Assembly (NCBI GenBank): GCA_947034885.2
Contig: OX344757.2
Span: 5,580,001 to 5,644,000, forward strand
Length of the DNA: 64,000 nucleotides
From: Thuidium tamariscinum
Taxonomy: Eukaryota > Streptophyta > Bryopsida > Hypnales > Thuidiaceae
Direction: 5' to 3'
The notes under the pieces: generated by a model
What the model was told of the DNA's origin: nothing
Seen by the model: the letters and a program-made list of their open reading frames with translations, nothing else
Databases searched by the model: none
Program-made: the position numbers and the translations under genes
Shown here: piece after piece, positions 35,001 through 49,842 of the stretch
Layout of the letters: every line of letters starts with the position of its first letter
Position numbering within the stretch: the first letter of the stretch is position 1

Positions 35001-38000
35001 ATCAATCAAGGAAAAGCACCAACCTCGATATGGAATCGCCCATCAAGAAGAGGTTCACACCTGCGCGTAGAGCACAGATTAGGCTCAAACCTCTGAGAAA
35101 GAAGCAGGTTATCCCGAGAGGGCTAGACGCCTGAATCCTTTTTTTAATCTTGCACATTTTCGCTTATATCTTCGTAGGAATACGTCATTTACCTCAATTC
35201 CATCAAAATGGTCAGAAAGGAATCTTATCTTTTGAGATTCAAGTATTACTTCGGATAAACAAGAAGCTATCTGGACAAAACATTGCCCCAAAGCACTCTG
35301 TTCATCCAGAATATGTAATTAAGTCACCAGAATCAATGAATTTCACGGGTTGGTATTAACAAGTAAAATTGAACAAAAGAAAACCCCGAATGACCCCCTC
35401 AACTCTCCCTAGAATAAACGTGAGACTCAATGTGGGCCTCTTACTCCTTAAGACGTTAATTCAACCGATGAACGACAATAAATATTAACTCACTCAGTAA
35501 TTTCGACTTCGCATGCAACTTCCGCCAAAGAGCCTGACTCCTCAATACGCACCTGGCAACCAGATGTACTTGTCAACAACATTGCTCACGAAGCCCAGTG
35601 CAACCATGTCTCGCGCCTCCAAAAATAGACTTGCGGTCATTAAATACTTGCTCGTAAAGCATTTCAGATGCTCTAGCTTATCAAAGGGAAATAAAATTCT
35701 TATTCCACTGCATCAGTGTAACATAGGGTGTACTCACCATTCCCATACGATGATTACCTTCAACAACACGCCGTATCTGCAATCTCAACAATAAATTTAG
35801 GTGTAAGGCACATCCTGTTGTTTGTCCTCACAATGAGTCACTTATATATATGGTAGACACAAGGAGAATACAAATAAATGCATAGATACAGAAAGGGATT
35901 CTTAATTCTCTAGGAGTTGACTTCATGTCAATTCATTCTATAATTTGAAATAACCAGCTACAATAGCGAGGGTTTTATTGAAGGATGCCGATAAGTGGGA
36001 GGCTCCAAACAAATCAGATGATCCACTTGAACAAAAAGAATACCCAAATCACTGACACCAGAAGATCTTAAAAAAATGTTTGCTCCAAGTAATGGGACGA
36101 CAAAACGTTACGTGGAGTAATTGCTTAGCCCATGAGAGAGTCCGAACCAAAAAAACAACACCAACATACCATAAGTCTATAGCGTGGTTCGAAGATGTTC
36201 AAAATCATGTGCTCCATAGGCAGAACCACATCCATCACAAACAGAGGCAAGGTCTCTCCGCCAGCTTGCGTGACAACATCCATTTCAGCTTTCCTCTCTT
36301 CAAACTCTTCGGGAAAGTTGCGTTGGATCAAGTTATTTAGTGTTACACTGGATAGAATACCAAAACGGTTATTAGAAAAATATTCTTGTTTCTGATATTC
36401 AATTGAGCAAATTTCTCAAGAAATTTCGTGGCAATATCAAACACAATTATACCCAGTAGTAAAATTTGATTCACAAATTCCATTGAAGAAACTAAATAAT
36501 AAAATATACCTGACTGGGTAGGTCTTGGGGCTCACAAAAATCACTGTTCTGCAAATTGGGCACTTGTTACCTGGAATCTCAGAGTGGTTAGACTCTATCT
36601 TAAAAAAAATTCCACCAGATAAAACTAATAGACTCAGCCAGTATGAGAAAATCACGAACTTGATACCTCTTACAAAACACATAACATTTTTGAGTGGTAG
36701 CGCTAACTTTAGGGAACATTGCCAATTAAGAGTTTTAAGAATAAAATCAGGTCAAAATTGTGAAAATCAAGCAAATCAAGACTGTGACATACTCTCACAC
36801 ATGAAGGCAATGGTTCATTAGCTTGAGGAGAGCTCTTTCTTGTTTCAATTGAGCTCAACATTGCGAAATAAGGGTAAAGGATTCCTGCCAATTTAGAGGG
36901 TGCTCAACGGGGGTCTCTAGAATTAGCAATACAATGAGTCAAAATTCAAAATTCGTAAGCTCCTCTGAACATTATAATTTAGAAAGCGACTTCTAAATCC
37001 TCAAAACTAAAATACCAGTGAGGTACAAAAGTCTAACCGTGATCAAGGGCCTGAAGGAGACAGCCACGACAGAATGAGTGACCACAGGGTGTGGTGATGG
37101 GTTGATGTAACAATTTCAAGCACAAGGTGCAGTCCAGATCATCTGAACGCTCCAACTTCCGTCGTTTCTTATCACTATGCTCTGCACCCTCTATTAAGGT
37201 TTTCACTGAGCGCAATCCATCTTGAAGGGCTTCACTGCAAAGCACACAGCAGAACATTAACACCGACAGCCCAATTCGGCCTAGCACTTTCGAGTAGGTC
37301 ATGAGGGATCTGTCTTTTGTTCAACATTATTCTTTATTTTTTGACCAAAACAGGCAATCTTCACTGATTCTTGTGATGCAAAATCGGACTCCATCTGAAT
37401 TACATTTTCCACGATACGACTAGTCAAATTGGTCATTTTAAATCCAAACAAGTCTGTTGTTTTCTGAGGCGGCCACAGAATGATTGCCAGAACACTTGGA
37501 TTGGCCTTTCTCGACTTCATTGTGCTCGTTCATAGGTTTCAGATATTTCCGTAAGATAAATACCTCACAGAAAGGAAAGAGCTTAAACTTAAGGGATGAG
37601 TCTGGCACAGACACAAGGTAGTCCACCAGTAGAAAATGCATCCCCCAAAACTTAGCCACATTAAAGTTGGCAGGGTTTACATTAGAAATCAATTTAATGA
37701 CGTTACAATTAGTACGGTTTATCGTGGCTACATTTCTAGAGTACCTCTAGGAGGATATGTGCTAGGGATCCCTCACTGATGGAGCCAATAATATTGAAGA
37801 ACAGAAGCAGCATAATAAGCCATTGACGTTATAAAAATTGAAACGATGATCTTACTTGGTGGGATCGATTTCCAATCCAGACAAGTAGGTTTCCATCGCG
37901 GCGTCATATTGCTCTAGCTGAAAGACACCGCCACCACATACATAGTCATCAATAAACAATGAACAAGGTTCAAACAAATTAGACTATTAGACTATTCAGG

Positions 38001-40740
38001 AATTTTAAATACCATATACAAGGTCTTCCTCATGTTTCTTGGAGAGATCTCCTTAAATCACAATGATCAGTAGAGACTTCCTTAAGATACCTACGGAGAT
38101 TCTGTACGATCACTTGACTATAAGAAAGTTTTCTTTGTGATGCTATTGAAAAATTTCTAGAACAGGCTGAAACCCGCATTGAAGTCATTGCCATGGCACA
38201 TTGCCTGTGTGTACAGCCCGTCATGCATATTCAACTTTTCAGAGACTATAGACGTCTTCTAACAGGGCTACACACGCAATCTAATGTAAAATCTAATTGG
38301 GGAGTGTTTCAGCCTCTTTGCAAGATTCTGAATTGTCTGACATGATACTCAAGTTGGGAACTACTGCGCCAAATGACAGTCCAAAGATTGGCATGGCGCA
38401 AACTGACTTACTGCCCAGTTCGAAGACCTTAAGATAAATTTAAGCTAATACTTTGTGAAAACAAATATATCCAGACTTCTAAAGTTTACCCACTTTTACA
38501 GAAATAGTCAATTTTCCAGCTTTGTGTGGCCCTGCCTTTAAATAGATTGAGCTTTCAAAAAAACAAAGTCCATCTGGAATACCGTCTGGAACAAATAATT
38601 CACTCTAGAGTAATGTAAAAAGGTTGAATGAGAAGTAGTACCAAGGTTTGAGCAGTAGCCTTGCGCACATATGCCTTGGGATGGTTACTCCGAAGCTTCA
38701 CCACCTTCTCTGCATCCCTCAATGCTAACTGAAACGAAATGAGAAAAATCCAAAACGTCCCTTCAACATGACTCTTCCCTTCTTCCATATACAGAGTTAC
38801 TCTTCTGAAGCAGGACGTGAGACATTAGAGTAGCCACTACAAGTACAAAGAAAAATTTCGGTAATTCCAGAATACTACACGTAAATGTACATAGCACTAC
38901 CTGCCCCAGTGACATAGGATCCAACTCCAGAATAGCAGACTCTTCTGAAACTCGTGCTGGAATCGATCGTATTAATTTACTCAACCTGCATGAAAGCAGG
39001 ATACCACGAGTGGGTATCAACTGAAACCAACAGCAACTCTTTTAATCTGAGAACCGTTTAATGGTTCTGAAACAATGAAAAATACTAGCCCTCGGTCTGC
39101 AAACAAAATTTAGATGTATTACAACATGTGACTCATGATATTGGTGATGTTTGCTCAAAAACAGGAAGTGTGAGATAAAATAAGAAGAAAGAATGATCCA
39201 AGTTGCAAAAGCGTTTTAAATCTTTCTCACATCAATATGTATGCATTGGACTTCGAATAGTCATAATAAATACATATTGTATTTTTAAGAGTTGGATTTT
39301 GACATGATTGGATAAAATTGAGATTTTTGAATATACGGTCAACAAATAGACGGAAATTGATTCCAAGAAGTTCAAAACTTTCCCCCCAATAGTACATTAT
39401 TTAAAATTGGATAATCTGGAATCTGAAATTTTGGACTGTTTTGATCTAGGTTTTAAAATGTCTAATTGCGTAGATAACATGTATGCAATTGAAAGAAACA
39501 GATGTTGAACACGGTAAGAGGGAGAACGTACCTGCAGTAAGCAACGCAGCGGTTACTATACAACAAGCCATGGTCTACAGAGCTTCCCAGAAGAGCTTTC
39601 GAGTAACACGAAATGGCCTGCAACCAGACAGGGTGATAAAAAATTACATCTTCCACTATGAGCATGACACCCCAAATTCATTGAAATTGTAATGCAAAAC
39701 CATAATGCCAATGCAGGATTTTGAAGCTAATGTGGCAGAATCTTAAAAGCTGAGAGGAGTATTAGAAACCATAATGCTAGCTGAACTTACAACCCACTAA
39801 AGAATCTAATTTAAAAGAACTGCAATCAATGAGATTCAAATGCAGGAACATATCCTCAGTCAAATTGCAATATTGTAATTTTGAAATCCAAAACTTTCAC
39901 TGTTACAATTTTCTTACGTCCTTACAATCAATGGCTAAAATCACTTGTAAAAAGGAGGTATTGAAGCACCAAGCTCTGGTACTATAACCCTTGGTGCCTC
40001 AAGACCTTCTTTCTACTACATAGGTGAAATTTAAGGGTAGGGCAAACACGTGATCTTCAAGATCGTACAAAAGGAGTTCGCCCATTAGATAAGCGAAACA
40101 AAATTTGAAAGGATCATATAATGCTTGTAAGTTAAACTGACATTACGTCCAGCAATAGCAATCAAGCCACACTTATCAAAAATTTAGTACCAACCTCACT
40201 CTCCCACATACTATTTTAAAAATCATGTCCGTCGTTGCAATTTCGTAGTGCATACACAAATCCACTAACCTCTTTGAACCTTGAGTTCCGGAAATCACGG
40301 TTCCCTTTCCTCAGAAACGTAGTGGCTTCGTCCACGGGAGGAGGAAGACGAGCCTCTCCTTCCTCGCCATCTAAACTCTGCACACCACAAGATCCAAAAA
40401 AATAATTCAAAACAGTCGCACTACCACACAAATTCCAACATGAAACCCCCAAATCTTCATTGGAGAGGAATCAAAGTCCACTCCCCTAAACCCAAATTGA
40501 ACCTTACATACTTATTAGAAGTTTGAATAGGTCATTAGGAAGACTCATCTCTAATTTTATTAGACATGTGATCAACACTTGAAACATTCTTCATTCATTC
40601 CGATGTACAAATTAGTCCTATCTGAATCATTAATCTTTCACAACAAGATCTCATTTCAAAACCATGAATCCTTAGAATAAGCTTGTGAAACATCTTACGA
40701 CAACAGTTATATCCTCAACATCATCCAGCTCGTTTGCCAT
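32012..40740 (-). CDS. TPR-RING-LON protein (LONRF-type, probable E3 ubiquitin ligase)
   Basis: Eighteen exons join in frame on the reverse strand with GT-AG introns: 40740-40699, 40377-40270, 39617-39532, 38985-38901, 38728-38642, 37917-37856, 37234-37038, 36570-36510, 36347-36170, 35776-35738, 35552-35494, 35060-35024, 34610-34561, 34134-34065, 33736-33661, 33224-33148, 32889-32821 and 32077-32012. Total 1,449 nt, 482 aa plus stop. Order: short acidic start ([14 protein letters not shown]); TPR repeats about 30-155 ('[10 protein letters not shown]', '[10 protein letters not shown]', '[20 protein letters not shown]'); C3HC4 RING with C192, C195, C207, H209, C212, C215, C226 and C229; LON substrate-binding domain from about 275 ('[15 protein letters not shown]', 'IFEPRYRLM', '[10 protein letters not shown]', '[12 protein letters not shown]') to the C-terminus ('PERFSFW'). 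It has no protease domain, so it is not a Lon protease. The animal family with this order is LONRF, RING ligases. Intron 11 carries an M2-type transposon. Confidence 0.93.
35109..35335. mobile_element. M2-type MITE inside an intron of the TPR-RING-LON gene
   Basis: Similar to 26578-26806 over most of its length: 'cttgcacattttcgct' against 'tttgcaccttttcgct', then shared 'ttcaagtatta' and 'ctctgttcatc'. The terminal TTAA motifs are decayed, so it is older. It lies between exons 35024-35060 and 35494-35552 and does not touch either splice site. Confidence 0.6.
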
Positions 40741-41330
40741 CGCCACACACTCACAGCAACGAGTCCTGTAAAAACCCAGAATCACATGTAAGACTAAGAA
40801 TGACTTAATTGCCCATATTGACAGACGACGATAGACCAGGATTCATTAGTCGCTAGAGAAATAGAAGAACTAAAACAAGGGTTCAAATGTAATCTTTCAA
40901 AACACTGCTAATCACTTCGAAACAAGCTTACTCCAAAAACATGGAATTCATACAATCCCGAGAAAGAACTCCCAGTAACTCCCCTTAACATCAAACACAA
41001 ACTCCACATTCTGCTAAACCCAGAATGCTCTTACACAAATTCACAAAATCGAGCACCGGCATGTGGGAACGAACCCAAGAAATCTGAGGAAACGGTGAGA
41101 ATTCCAAGGAAATGGGTGGGCAAGGAGAGCTTGAGAATTCGGGGAGAAAAAAGAAGGGGAACGTCGGGCGCCGACGTCGACCTCTACAGTAGCAAGAGCA
41201 TTCTCTGCTTTAAGATGCGTCCACGTCGACGTCCTGATATGGGGTCCGGACCTACCGAAGTCTGGTCCAAAGTGACATTAGTTCATAAAGCCACTATCTC
41301 AATGCTGGACGGGTGGTAACTTGTTTAAGC
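40741..41330 (-). promoter_or_regulatory. Promoter and leader of the TPR-RING-LON gene
   Basis: GC content rises towards about 41,090-41,300, where several GACGTC/CGTCGAC-type ACGT cores occur. The reverse-strand start ATG at 40740 has a G at +4 and a purine at -3. The transcription start cannot be fixed from sequence. Confidence 0.4.
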
Positions 41331-43107
41331 TTAGGTTTCTTCGAGGACCAACCAACCTTTCTTGCGCTTTGGCAGATCTTATTGGTACGCCTTTACAGAT
41401 TACTGGTTACAGGTTTAGGGTTTAGGGGATTTTGTAGAACGTTTTCTTCGCTCTGTTTGCGACTGTGGGTGTTGAATTTGCTTTGGAATTTGTGTGGTTG
41501 TGCTGTAGCTTTAGTTTGGGATTGTTAGCAACAAATTCTCTTAGTAGCCATGAATTTTATGCACCTGGGATGAAGAAATTGGAGAGGGTTTAGGGTTGGT
41601 ACTAATTCTTGGGGGAGTCCTTCATGGGTCCGTTTTCTATGGAAGGATGTGTTGTTTGGGCCTCCTCAATCTCTGGACTCTTAGTGGTCAATGTAAGATT
41701 TAATAGATGAACTGGTGCATGCTCAACCTGAATCAATGTGTTGCCAGTAGATTAGACATATGTGAGTGTAGATAAATTATCAGTGGAGGATATTGACCTT
41801 GGTTATAGTCGTTCGCGTAGATTTAAACCCTAATTCGATGAGGTCGATGGTCTGCAGGTATGTAGCTTTCTGTGGCTGCACTACTGGTTACATGTGCTTC
41901 TCTGCAATCCTTGACTGGAAACAGCAGATTCGGGAATGACGTAGCTGAAGTGACAAACATCATTCTCTGTAAATTAAAACAAACACTGCTGTAGTTAGTC
42001 AATTAGAAACTTTCCATACAACGACAGCGAGCAATTCATGTTGGCGTGGAGCAGATCGCGTTAATTAACCTTCAAACTTGCTTGTTAATCTTAGTTGAAG
42101 TAATTGTGAGTCGACAATCAAAGGTGATCATAGCGAATGTTTAATTCCTCCACAATGAATTAACCACTTTGTTCCGGACTGTAGGGATTATCAAACTAAC
42201 CAGATTCCACAATGTTCAAGTACTAGCGTTCTAATTATGATGACAGCAAGTTTGAGATGGATGCTCTGAAATTTCAATCTCAGACCGCTTCCAGAAATCT
42301 TTGCTTTACATAAGCATATACGAGCAAGCAGCTGGTAAGCTTTTGTCTATTCCTCAGCATGTGTAGCTTTTCGTTCATTTTTTCACCGTTTTTTCCCCTC
42401 CCTTCATCTCCACATATCTGACAAAGAAGAAGGCAATTTAATTGATTACTGCTAAATGTTTATCTTCCTTAAATTAGCCGACATTTTAATGTTTAGTTGG
42501 CCCATAAACGTCTACCGTCTCCGTTTTCAGCGAACTGTTATATTCATGCCCCTTTTCGTGTGCTTGCAGTCTGAGTAAATTATATAAGCAGTTTTTTCTG
42601 AATAACTGCAGGTTCAGTTTTGCAAAGTTGTGGAGAAGCCTTGTAAGTTGTAACATGTAAGTCACTTTCCAGAGAGTAACCAAATCGTCTTTTATACAAA
42701 GAATTTATCGATGTACTGTAATTCTCTGACTCACCGTAATCTACTACGCAGTATTAGAACGGTCTCTAGGCTCTACCACGTTACACAAAGTGATGAACAC
42801 GTTCATGAATGGACTCAGTCAGATGTTATAACATTCTAAAGCAGTACATGTTGCCCATCGTCTTCTCAGCAGCTGCTCTCTCGTTGGCAGTACCTCCATT
42901 TTGCCTACAATAGTCCGTTGAATACCAACACTTTCATTAGACTGGAAACTGGAAGTGTGAGAGGAGGGTACCTAAGAAAGATGTCAAAAATCAGAGCATC
43001 ATTGATACCCGACGTCTTTCTTGAATCTGCAGTTGAACCCCAAGGTGTTTGCAGGAATGTAAAGTCTCCCTCTCATGGAACCGACACACTCTAAGTAAGC
43101 CTCCTGA
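41331..43107. other. Intergenic DNA of moderate GC, no gene recognised
   Basis: Short ORFs exist but none has a domain or consistent splice context. Composition is more gene-like than in the AT-rich repeat regions, so an unrecognised non-coding transcript is possible. Confidence 0.35.
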
Positions 43108-43153
43108 TTCAGACCGAAGAAGAAGAAGAAGAAGACGACGACGAAGACGAATA
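43108..43153 (+). repeat. (GAA)n/(GAC)n microsatellite
   Basis: Runs of 'gaagaagaagaagaagaag' then 'acgacgacgaagacg'. The Arg-rich frame through it is a repeat artefact. Confidence 0.85.
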
Positions 43154-43984
43154 GTTTTGATTCTGGTTCTACTAACACCACCGTGTCTGCGTACCGTCCC
43201 TCTTACTGTAGTTACCTCGAATGCGCAACAGTTGATGTTTCCCCCGGCCTACAACAACTCGCGAACAAACCCTCGAACAAACCCGGCAACACGAACCCCG
43301 CAAACACGCAAATTGCACCCGCACCATCGCCATCACCTTTCGATATTCAAAATTAAAAGCCTGAGCCCCAGAAATGCACCACTGTCAACGCGTACCACGC
43401 ACACCACGAACTCGTGAAGCTCAAGCGCTGCACCCCAGCTAACGCACACACCACTCCCCGTTCCTGACAAATTTCATCACTCAAGCTAGGGAGTCTCACA
43501 TCCACCGCGCATTACTTTTTTCCAACCAACACAACCACCATCAACACAAACAACACACCTCAAGGGGCACAAATCTTCACCAACCAAGTTAGAGTCACAA
43601 CACTCCTCATCGCAATCGCAATCGCTCAACTCACATACAACATTCCCTCAACAAGAACGTGGGGATGTCGGTGGTGGAATAAGTGATGGCAAAGACACAT
43701 TCAAGGGATGTATTCGAATGTGAAGAAGAAAACGATCACGGCGATGAGAGATTCTTTGAGACAAGTGGTGCGGGAGAGTTTGAGAAGGGGCGTCCAGAGT
43801 TTGTAGAACATGAGGAGTTCGGTGAGGAGATCGCGGGGTGCCTGGGCCTGGAAATTGGAAAGCTGCTGCGGTTTTCCAGCGGAATTTCGGCGTCGTGGTG
43901 TTGATCGAGTTCAGGGTCTGTCTGTAGGTCATAGCACAGCAAGTTTTGGTTTAGAAACTGAGAATGGTGCAAGTTGAAGAGACT
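43154..43984. other. Strand-asymmetric region; possible small ORF 43683-43904 (+)
   Basis: About 43,190-43,640 is markedly C/A-rich on the plus strand, then the sequence switches to G/T-rich from about 43,700 onward. A plus-strand frame at 43683-43904 encodes a 73-aa acidic, hydrophilic peptide ('DVFECEEENDHGDERFFE'). Overlapping minus-strand frames are Pro/Ser/Thr-rich. I recognise no family and cannot say which strand, if any, is coding. Confidence 0.25.
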
Positions 43985-44882
43985 GGTGCTTCTTGAGAAC
44001 TTCAAATACATATCGTAGTGGTGCTATAGTTTCTGATCGAAGCTTTGAGAACTTCAAATACGTAGGGGTGCTAGTTCTTAGAGGTTTGAGAACTTCAAAC
44101 ATTTTCTGTGGTACTAGTTTTTGGAGCTTTGAGAACTTCAGATACGTAGTGCTGCTAGGTTTTCCAGCTTTGCGAACAGCAAAAACGTAATGGGTCTTCA
44201 GTTCTTAGAGCTTTGAGAGCTTCCAACAGGTAGCGGTGCTAGGTTTCGGAGCTTTGAGGACTTCAAACACATTGTGAAGGTAATTGTTGGAGCTCGGAGA
44301 ATTTCAAAGACTTCATAACTCAGAGCTAGTTCTTAGAGGTTTCAAAGCCTCAAACGAACTTCAAATACAGTGGTGCTAGGTTTTCCAGCGTTGCGAACAT
44401 CAAAAATTAACGTAGTGGGTCTTCAGTTTTTCGAGCTTCGAGAACTTCCAACAGGTAGTGGTGCTAGTTTTTGGAGCTTTGAGGACTTCAGACACATCGT
44501 GATGGTAGTTTTTGAAGCTCGGAGAACTTCAAAGATCGACGTCATAACTTACAGCTAGTTTTTAGAGATTCATACATTTACTAAGTTATGGTGCTAGTTT
44601 TTGGAACTTTGAGAACTTCAAATACGCAGTGGTGCCAGGTTTTCCAACTCTGCGATCATCAAAAACGTAGAGGGTCTTCAGTTTTTAGAGCTTTGAGAAC
44701 TTCCAACAGGTAATGGTGCTAGTTTCCGGAGTTTTGAGGACTTCAAACACATCGTGGTGGTAGCTTTTGGAGCTCGAAGCACTTCAAAGCTAGATGTCAT
44801 AACTTAGAGCTAATTTTCAGAGGTTTCAGAACTTCAAACTCATTGTTTTGGAAGCTTTGAGAACTTCAAAACATAGTGCTGC
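43985..44882 (+). repeat. Minisatellite with higher-order structure (~45-bp units in ~240-bp blocks)
   Basis: About 20 degenerate units contain 'ttgagaacttcaaa' followed by 'tggtgctagtttttggagc' or variants. A distinctive unit type ('ggttttccagctttgcgaac' and variants) recurs near 44150, 44378 and 44638, so blocks of about five units repeat every 230-260 bp. Frames through it encode 'RTSK'-type repeats but contain stops. Confidence 0.85.
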
Positions 44883-46726
<1,844 letters not shown>

Positions 46727-46959
46727 TTCAAGTATATTCAATGGCTTATTTAGTTAGAAATGGGTTGCTCCTGCTATTCTTAAATTAAAGTACTTTTAAT
46801 ACTTAGTGCACTAAGGGATGCAAGGATGGTTTTAGGTGTTGACACCTTAAGTGAAGCAAAGTTTGTTCTAGAACAAGAAATTATGTAGAAGAGTGTTACT
46901 ATGGATGTATTAACAGTTTAGTATTATCTTGAATTATAAATCTACTTTTGCTTAACAAT

Positions 46960-47338
46960 TTTTAATTAGTCAAAATTAAGTATGTATTTTTAAATTTCTT
47001 TTCAAGAATTTCAATTCAATTCTTCAACATAAGAAATTAGAAATTCAAAATTAGTAGTGCATAAGTTTTAAGTAAGAAGATTCAAAGCCAGAAAATCTAA
47101 TCAAGTAAGGTACAAAAGAACTTGTTTTCTTCACTATAAATGCAAATACTTTGCAATCTACGTGGGTAAAGATTTTGAAAATTCTCTAAATTAAAATATT
47201 TGTACACTAGTCTAGTAAAAGATTCCAAGATTTGATATGCAAAAAATCAATTTTCAATGAAAATGTTGTTTCCTCTTTGCAATAGAAATGGCAATTTTGA
47301 GCAATTTTTAAGGGAATAAAGGCCTGAAGAATTTAGGA
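46960..47338 (+). mobile_element. TTAA family-A right-end fragment
   Basis: Parallels 29,690-30,031: 'aagattcaaagcc', 'cactataaatgcaaata', 'tttgcaatagaaatggcaat'. The terminal 'aatttaggaatgaa' is a decayed 'ttaggggttaa'. Another decayed TTAA-type terminus ('ccaaagtgcctaggcc') follows directly at ~47,343. Confidence 0.55.
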
Positions 47339-49243
47339 ATGAACTCCAAAGTGCCTAGGCCTTTTAAGTGTTTTTTTGTGTGGAAAAAAAGTAAGCTTAT
47401 AGTTATCTCCAATGAAGCAAATTATTTTTTTCCCTAAAACATGATTTGTATAGATGTTTGAAGAGCTTGCTTACTAGTATTCTAGGAATTTTGAGTATTA
47501 AGTTGGATTGGAATTGTGAGATTATAACAAGAAAAATGTATGTATTCCATTTTTAGTATATTGCCTCTCTCTACAAAATTTGAGAAATTGGCACATTAGA
47601 ATTTTTTGGAATTGGAGGTGACATGATTCCTAGGAATTTGGTATTAACACACTAAAATGCACTTTCAAAAACCTTATGTTCAAACAAAGAGCTATCAAAC
47701 TCATTCTACAATCCACCTTGCAATTGTTGAAATGCAATTTCAACAAATTTCATAAGCCAATTGCAAATAACTCCAAACCAATACTTGCATGTTTAAATTC
47801 CAACAATGAAAATTAAGAAAATGCTTTACACTTTACATGGGGACCATTTTCAAAACAAATGGATAAGTACAGTTTTTGAGATCTCAAAATGAAATAAAAT
47901 TAGCAAGCTTTGTTCCAAGCAAGAAACCAAATAAAATTGACAAGCTTTTTTCTTTCATTAATGATACATATATGCCTTTGAAAACCTTTTTAAAATCAAA
48001 TATATACCATTCTTGGTGAAAAATAAAAACTTTCAATGGTTAGCCTTCAATATTGCCCATAAAAATTTCCAAAATGGTCAAGGAAATTTTACTGCCCAAA
48101 TACAAACAAGCCTAAAATTTTGAATAGAATAGATATGGTTGAACAAATAATTAAGGGTGGCTTAGAAGTAAGAAAAGTTCTTAGATATCAAGACTAGTCA
48201 TCTTTTGCTTCCAAACTACAAAAATTTGAAACAATTCAATACTCATTGAAATTGTACAAAAGAAAGCTTGATAAGAAAATAAAGAAAGTTAAGAGCTCTA
48301 TAAAAAAATGTCCCAAGAAAAAATTGGAAAACCCACAAAGTCAATGGGTGACTACAAAGGTGAAGATGAAAAACTATATAGTGTACAAAATTCAAACTCA
48401 AATTTCTAAATTTGAAAAGTGAACATGTTGAATAGTGTAGTCAAGGTTTTTGGATCAAAGAATCTCATAAGTAACTAAATGGCCAAAAAATTTGAAAGTA
48501 AATTATAAGATAGACTTTCAATTTTTACTTGGATATAGACTAAAAAAAACTTACATATTTTCAAGAGAAAATTAGTATTGTCAATCCTAAATTATCCTCT
48601 ATATAGAAAGAAAATAACTAAGAATAAACCACAATAAAAGAAAAAAGGATTAATGCTAATCCCTTCGAGAGTAATGTGAATTCAATTCCTAAATGCCCAA
48701 GACATCATATATGAATGTTGGATAAATTTTGGAGTTGAATAAAATCACACCAAAGTGCTATTTTGGGTATTTTAAAAGTTGGATATCCTTGGAAGTTTAT
48801 TTTAAAGCGTTAAATATTTGATTTTGATAAAAATTGTTTACATTTTTTCTATTTAATTTTTATTTTGTGTAACATCGTCTATTGCAAATCTTGATTTTTT
48901 AGGTAATAGGATTTGAGAGGTGAGCCTCAAGCACACTAGACCTTTGTACAAAAATCAAATTGAAAACTCATTTTAAAAAATTGTAGAATAAGTTTACACC
49001 CTAAATGCCCCAAGACCCCAAAACTCCAAAAGTGTCTTCACAATCTAGAAGTCCAATTTGAAGAGCTATAACGTTTGCATTTGATGCCCAAATTCAATGA
49101 AACTTGTTGAAAAAATTTGCACTGATTCTTTTAGTTTGTCTGGAAATTTTTTCAAATCAATCAAATTAAGATGCATTCATTTTTGGAAAGTCAAATGACA
49201 TTCATAGGTTTAATATGACAGTTTACCAAATTACACTTGATGA
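47339..49243. other. AT-rich intergenic DNA with decayed transposon ends
   Basis: Possible TTAA-family termini survive near 48,685 ('cctaaatgcccaaga') and 48,994 ('accctaaatgccccaag'). No gene was seen. Confidence 0.45.
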
Positions 49244-49842
49244 CTACAACTCCCGGGGAGATAACTTAGTGTATAAAAACAAACTACGTGTGTTAAAGTG
49301 ATTTTTCGCCCCCCTATATACTTTTTTATAAACTATGATTTTGACCTAAAATTTTGAGATGTGCTTAACAATTACTATAGGCTTCTATTGCCAAAAAATT
49401 TGAATTCAAATAACATATGAAATGATTATTAGAGTAGGTTGAAAAATGAACTAAACTGCCATGTTTTTCAACTCAAATATTTATAGAGAATGCATTTAAA
49501 TGAATATGGCATCAATATTCAAGAAAAATAAACTTTCAATGAAAAACTATTTTTGACAATTTTTTGTTCATTTTTTAGACAATTTTTTCTTATATAAAAT
49601 AGGGGTGTGAAAATTATTTTCAGCTCTACAGTGTATTTTTTTACTTAAAAAATTTGTAACTAATTATAATCAACAAATAAAAATATCAATAATTCAAGTT
49701 ATAAACTTTCAAAGTAGGAGAATATTCTCATATTTTTTTCTTTTCTTTTTCTTTAAATTTTAGGACATAAAATAGAGGGTCCAAAATATTCTCACACGTG
49801 GTGTCTAAAAGTTACTCTAAGTTATCTCTCCGGGCTACAACT
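49244..49842. mobile_element. hAT-like non-autonomous element (583 bp) with perfect 8-bp TSD
   Basis: CTACAACT flanks the unit on both sides (49244-49251 and 49835-49842). The unit at 49252-49834 has 22-bp inverted termini beginning CCCGGGGAGATAACTTAG on the left and CCCGGAGAGATAACTTAG on the right after reverse complement, with two mismatches. An 8-bp duplication fits hAT (also P or Merlin). There is no transposase ORF. The perfect duplication suggests a fairly recent insertion. Confidence 0.85.

Noticed and set aside
43049-43417. 122-codon ORF with an Arg run
   Set aside because: Created by the GAA/GAC microsatellite and C/A-rich flank; no domain, and the opposite strand is equally open.
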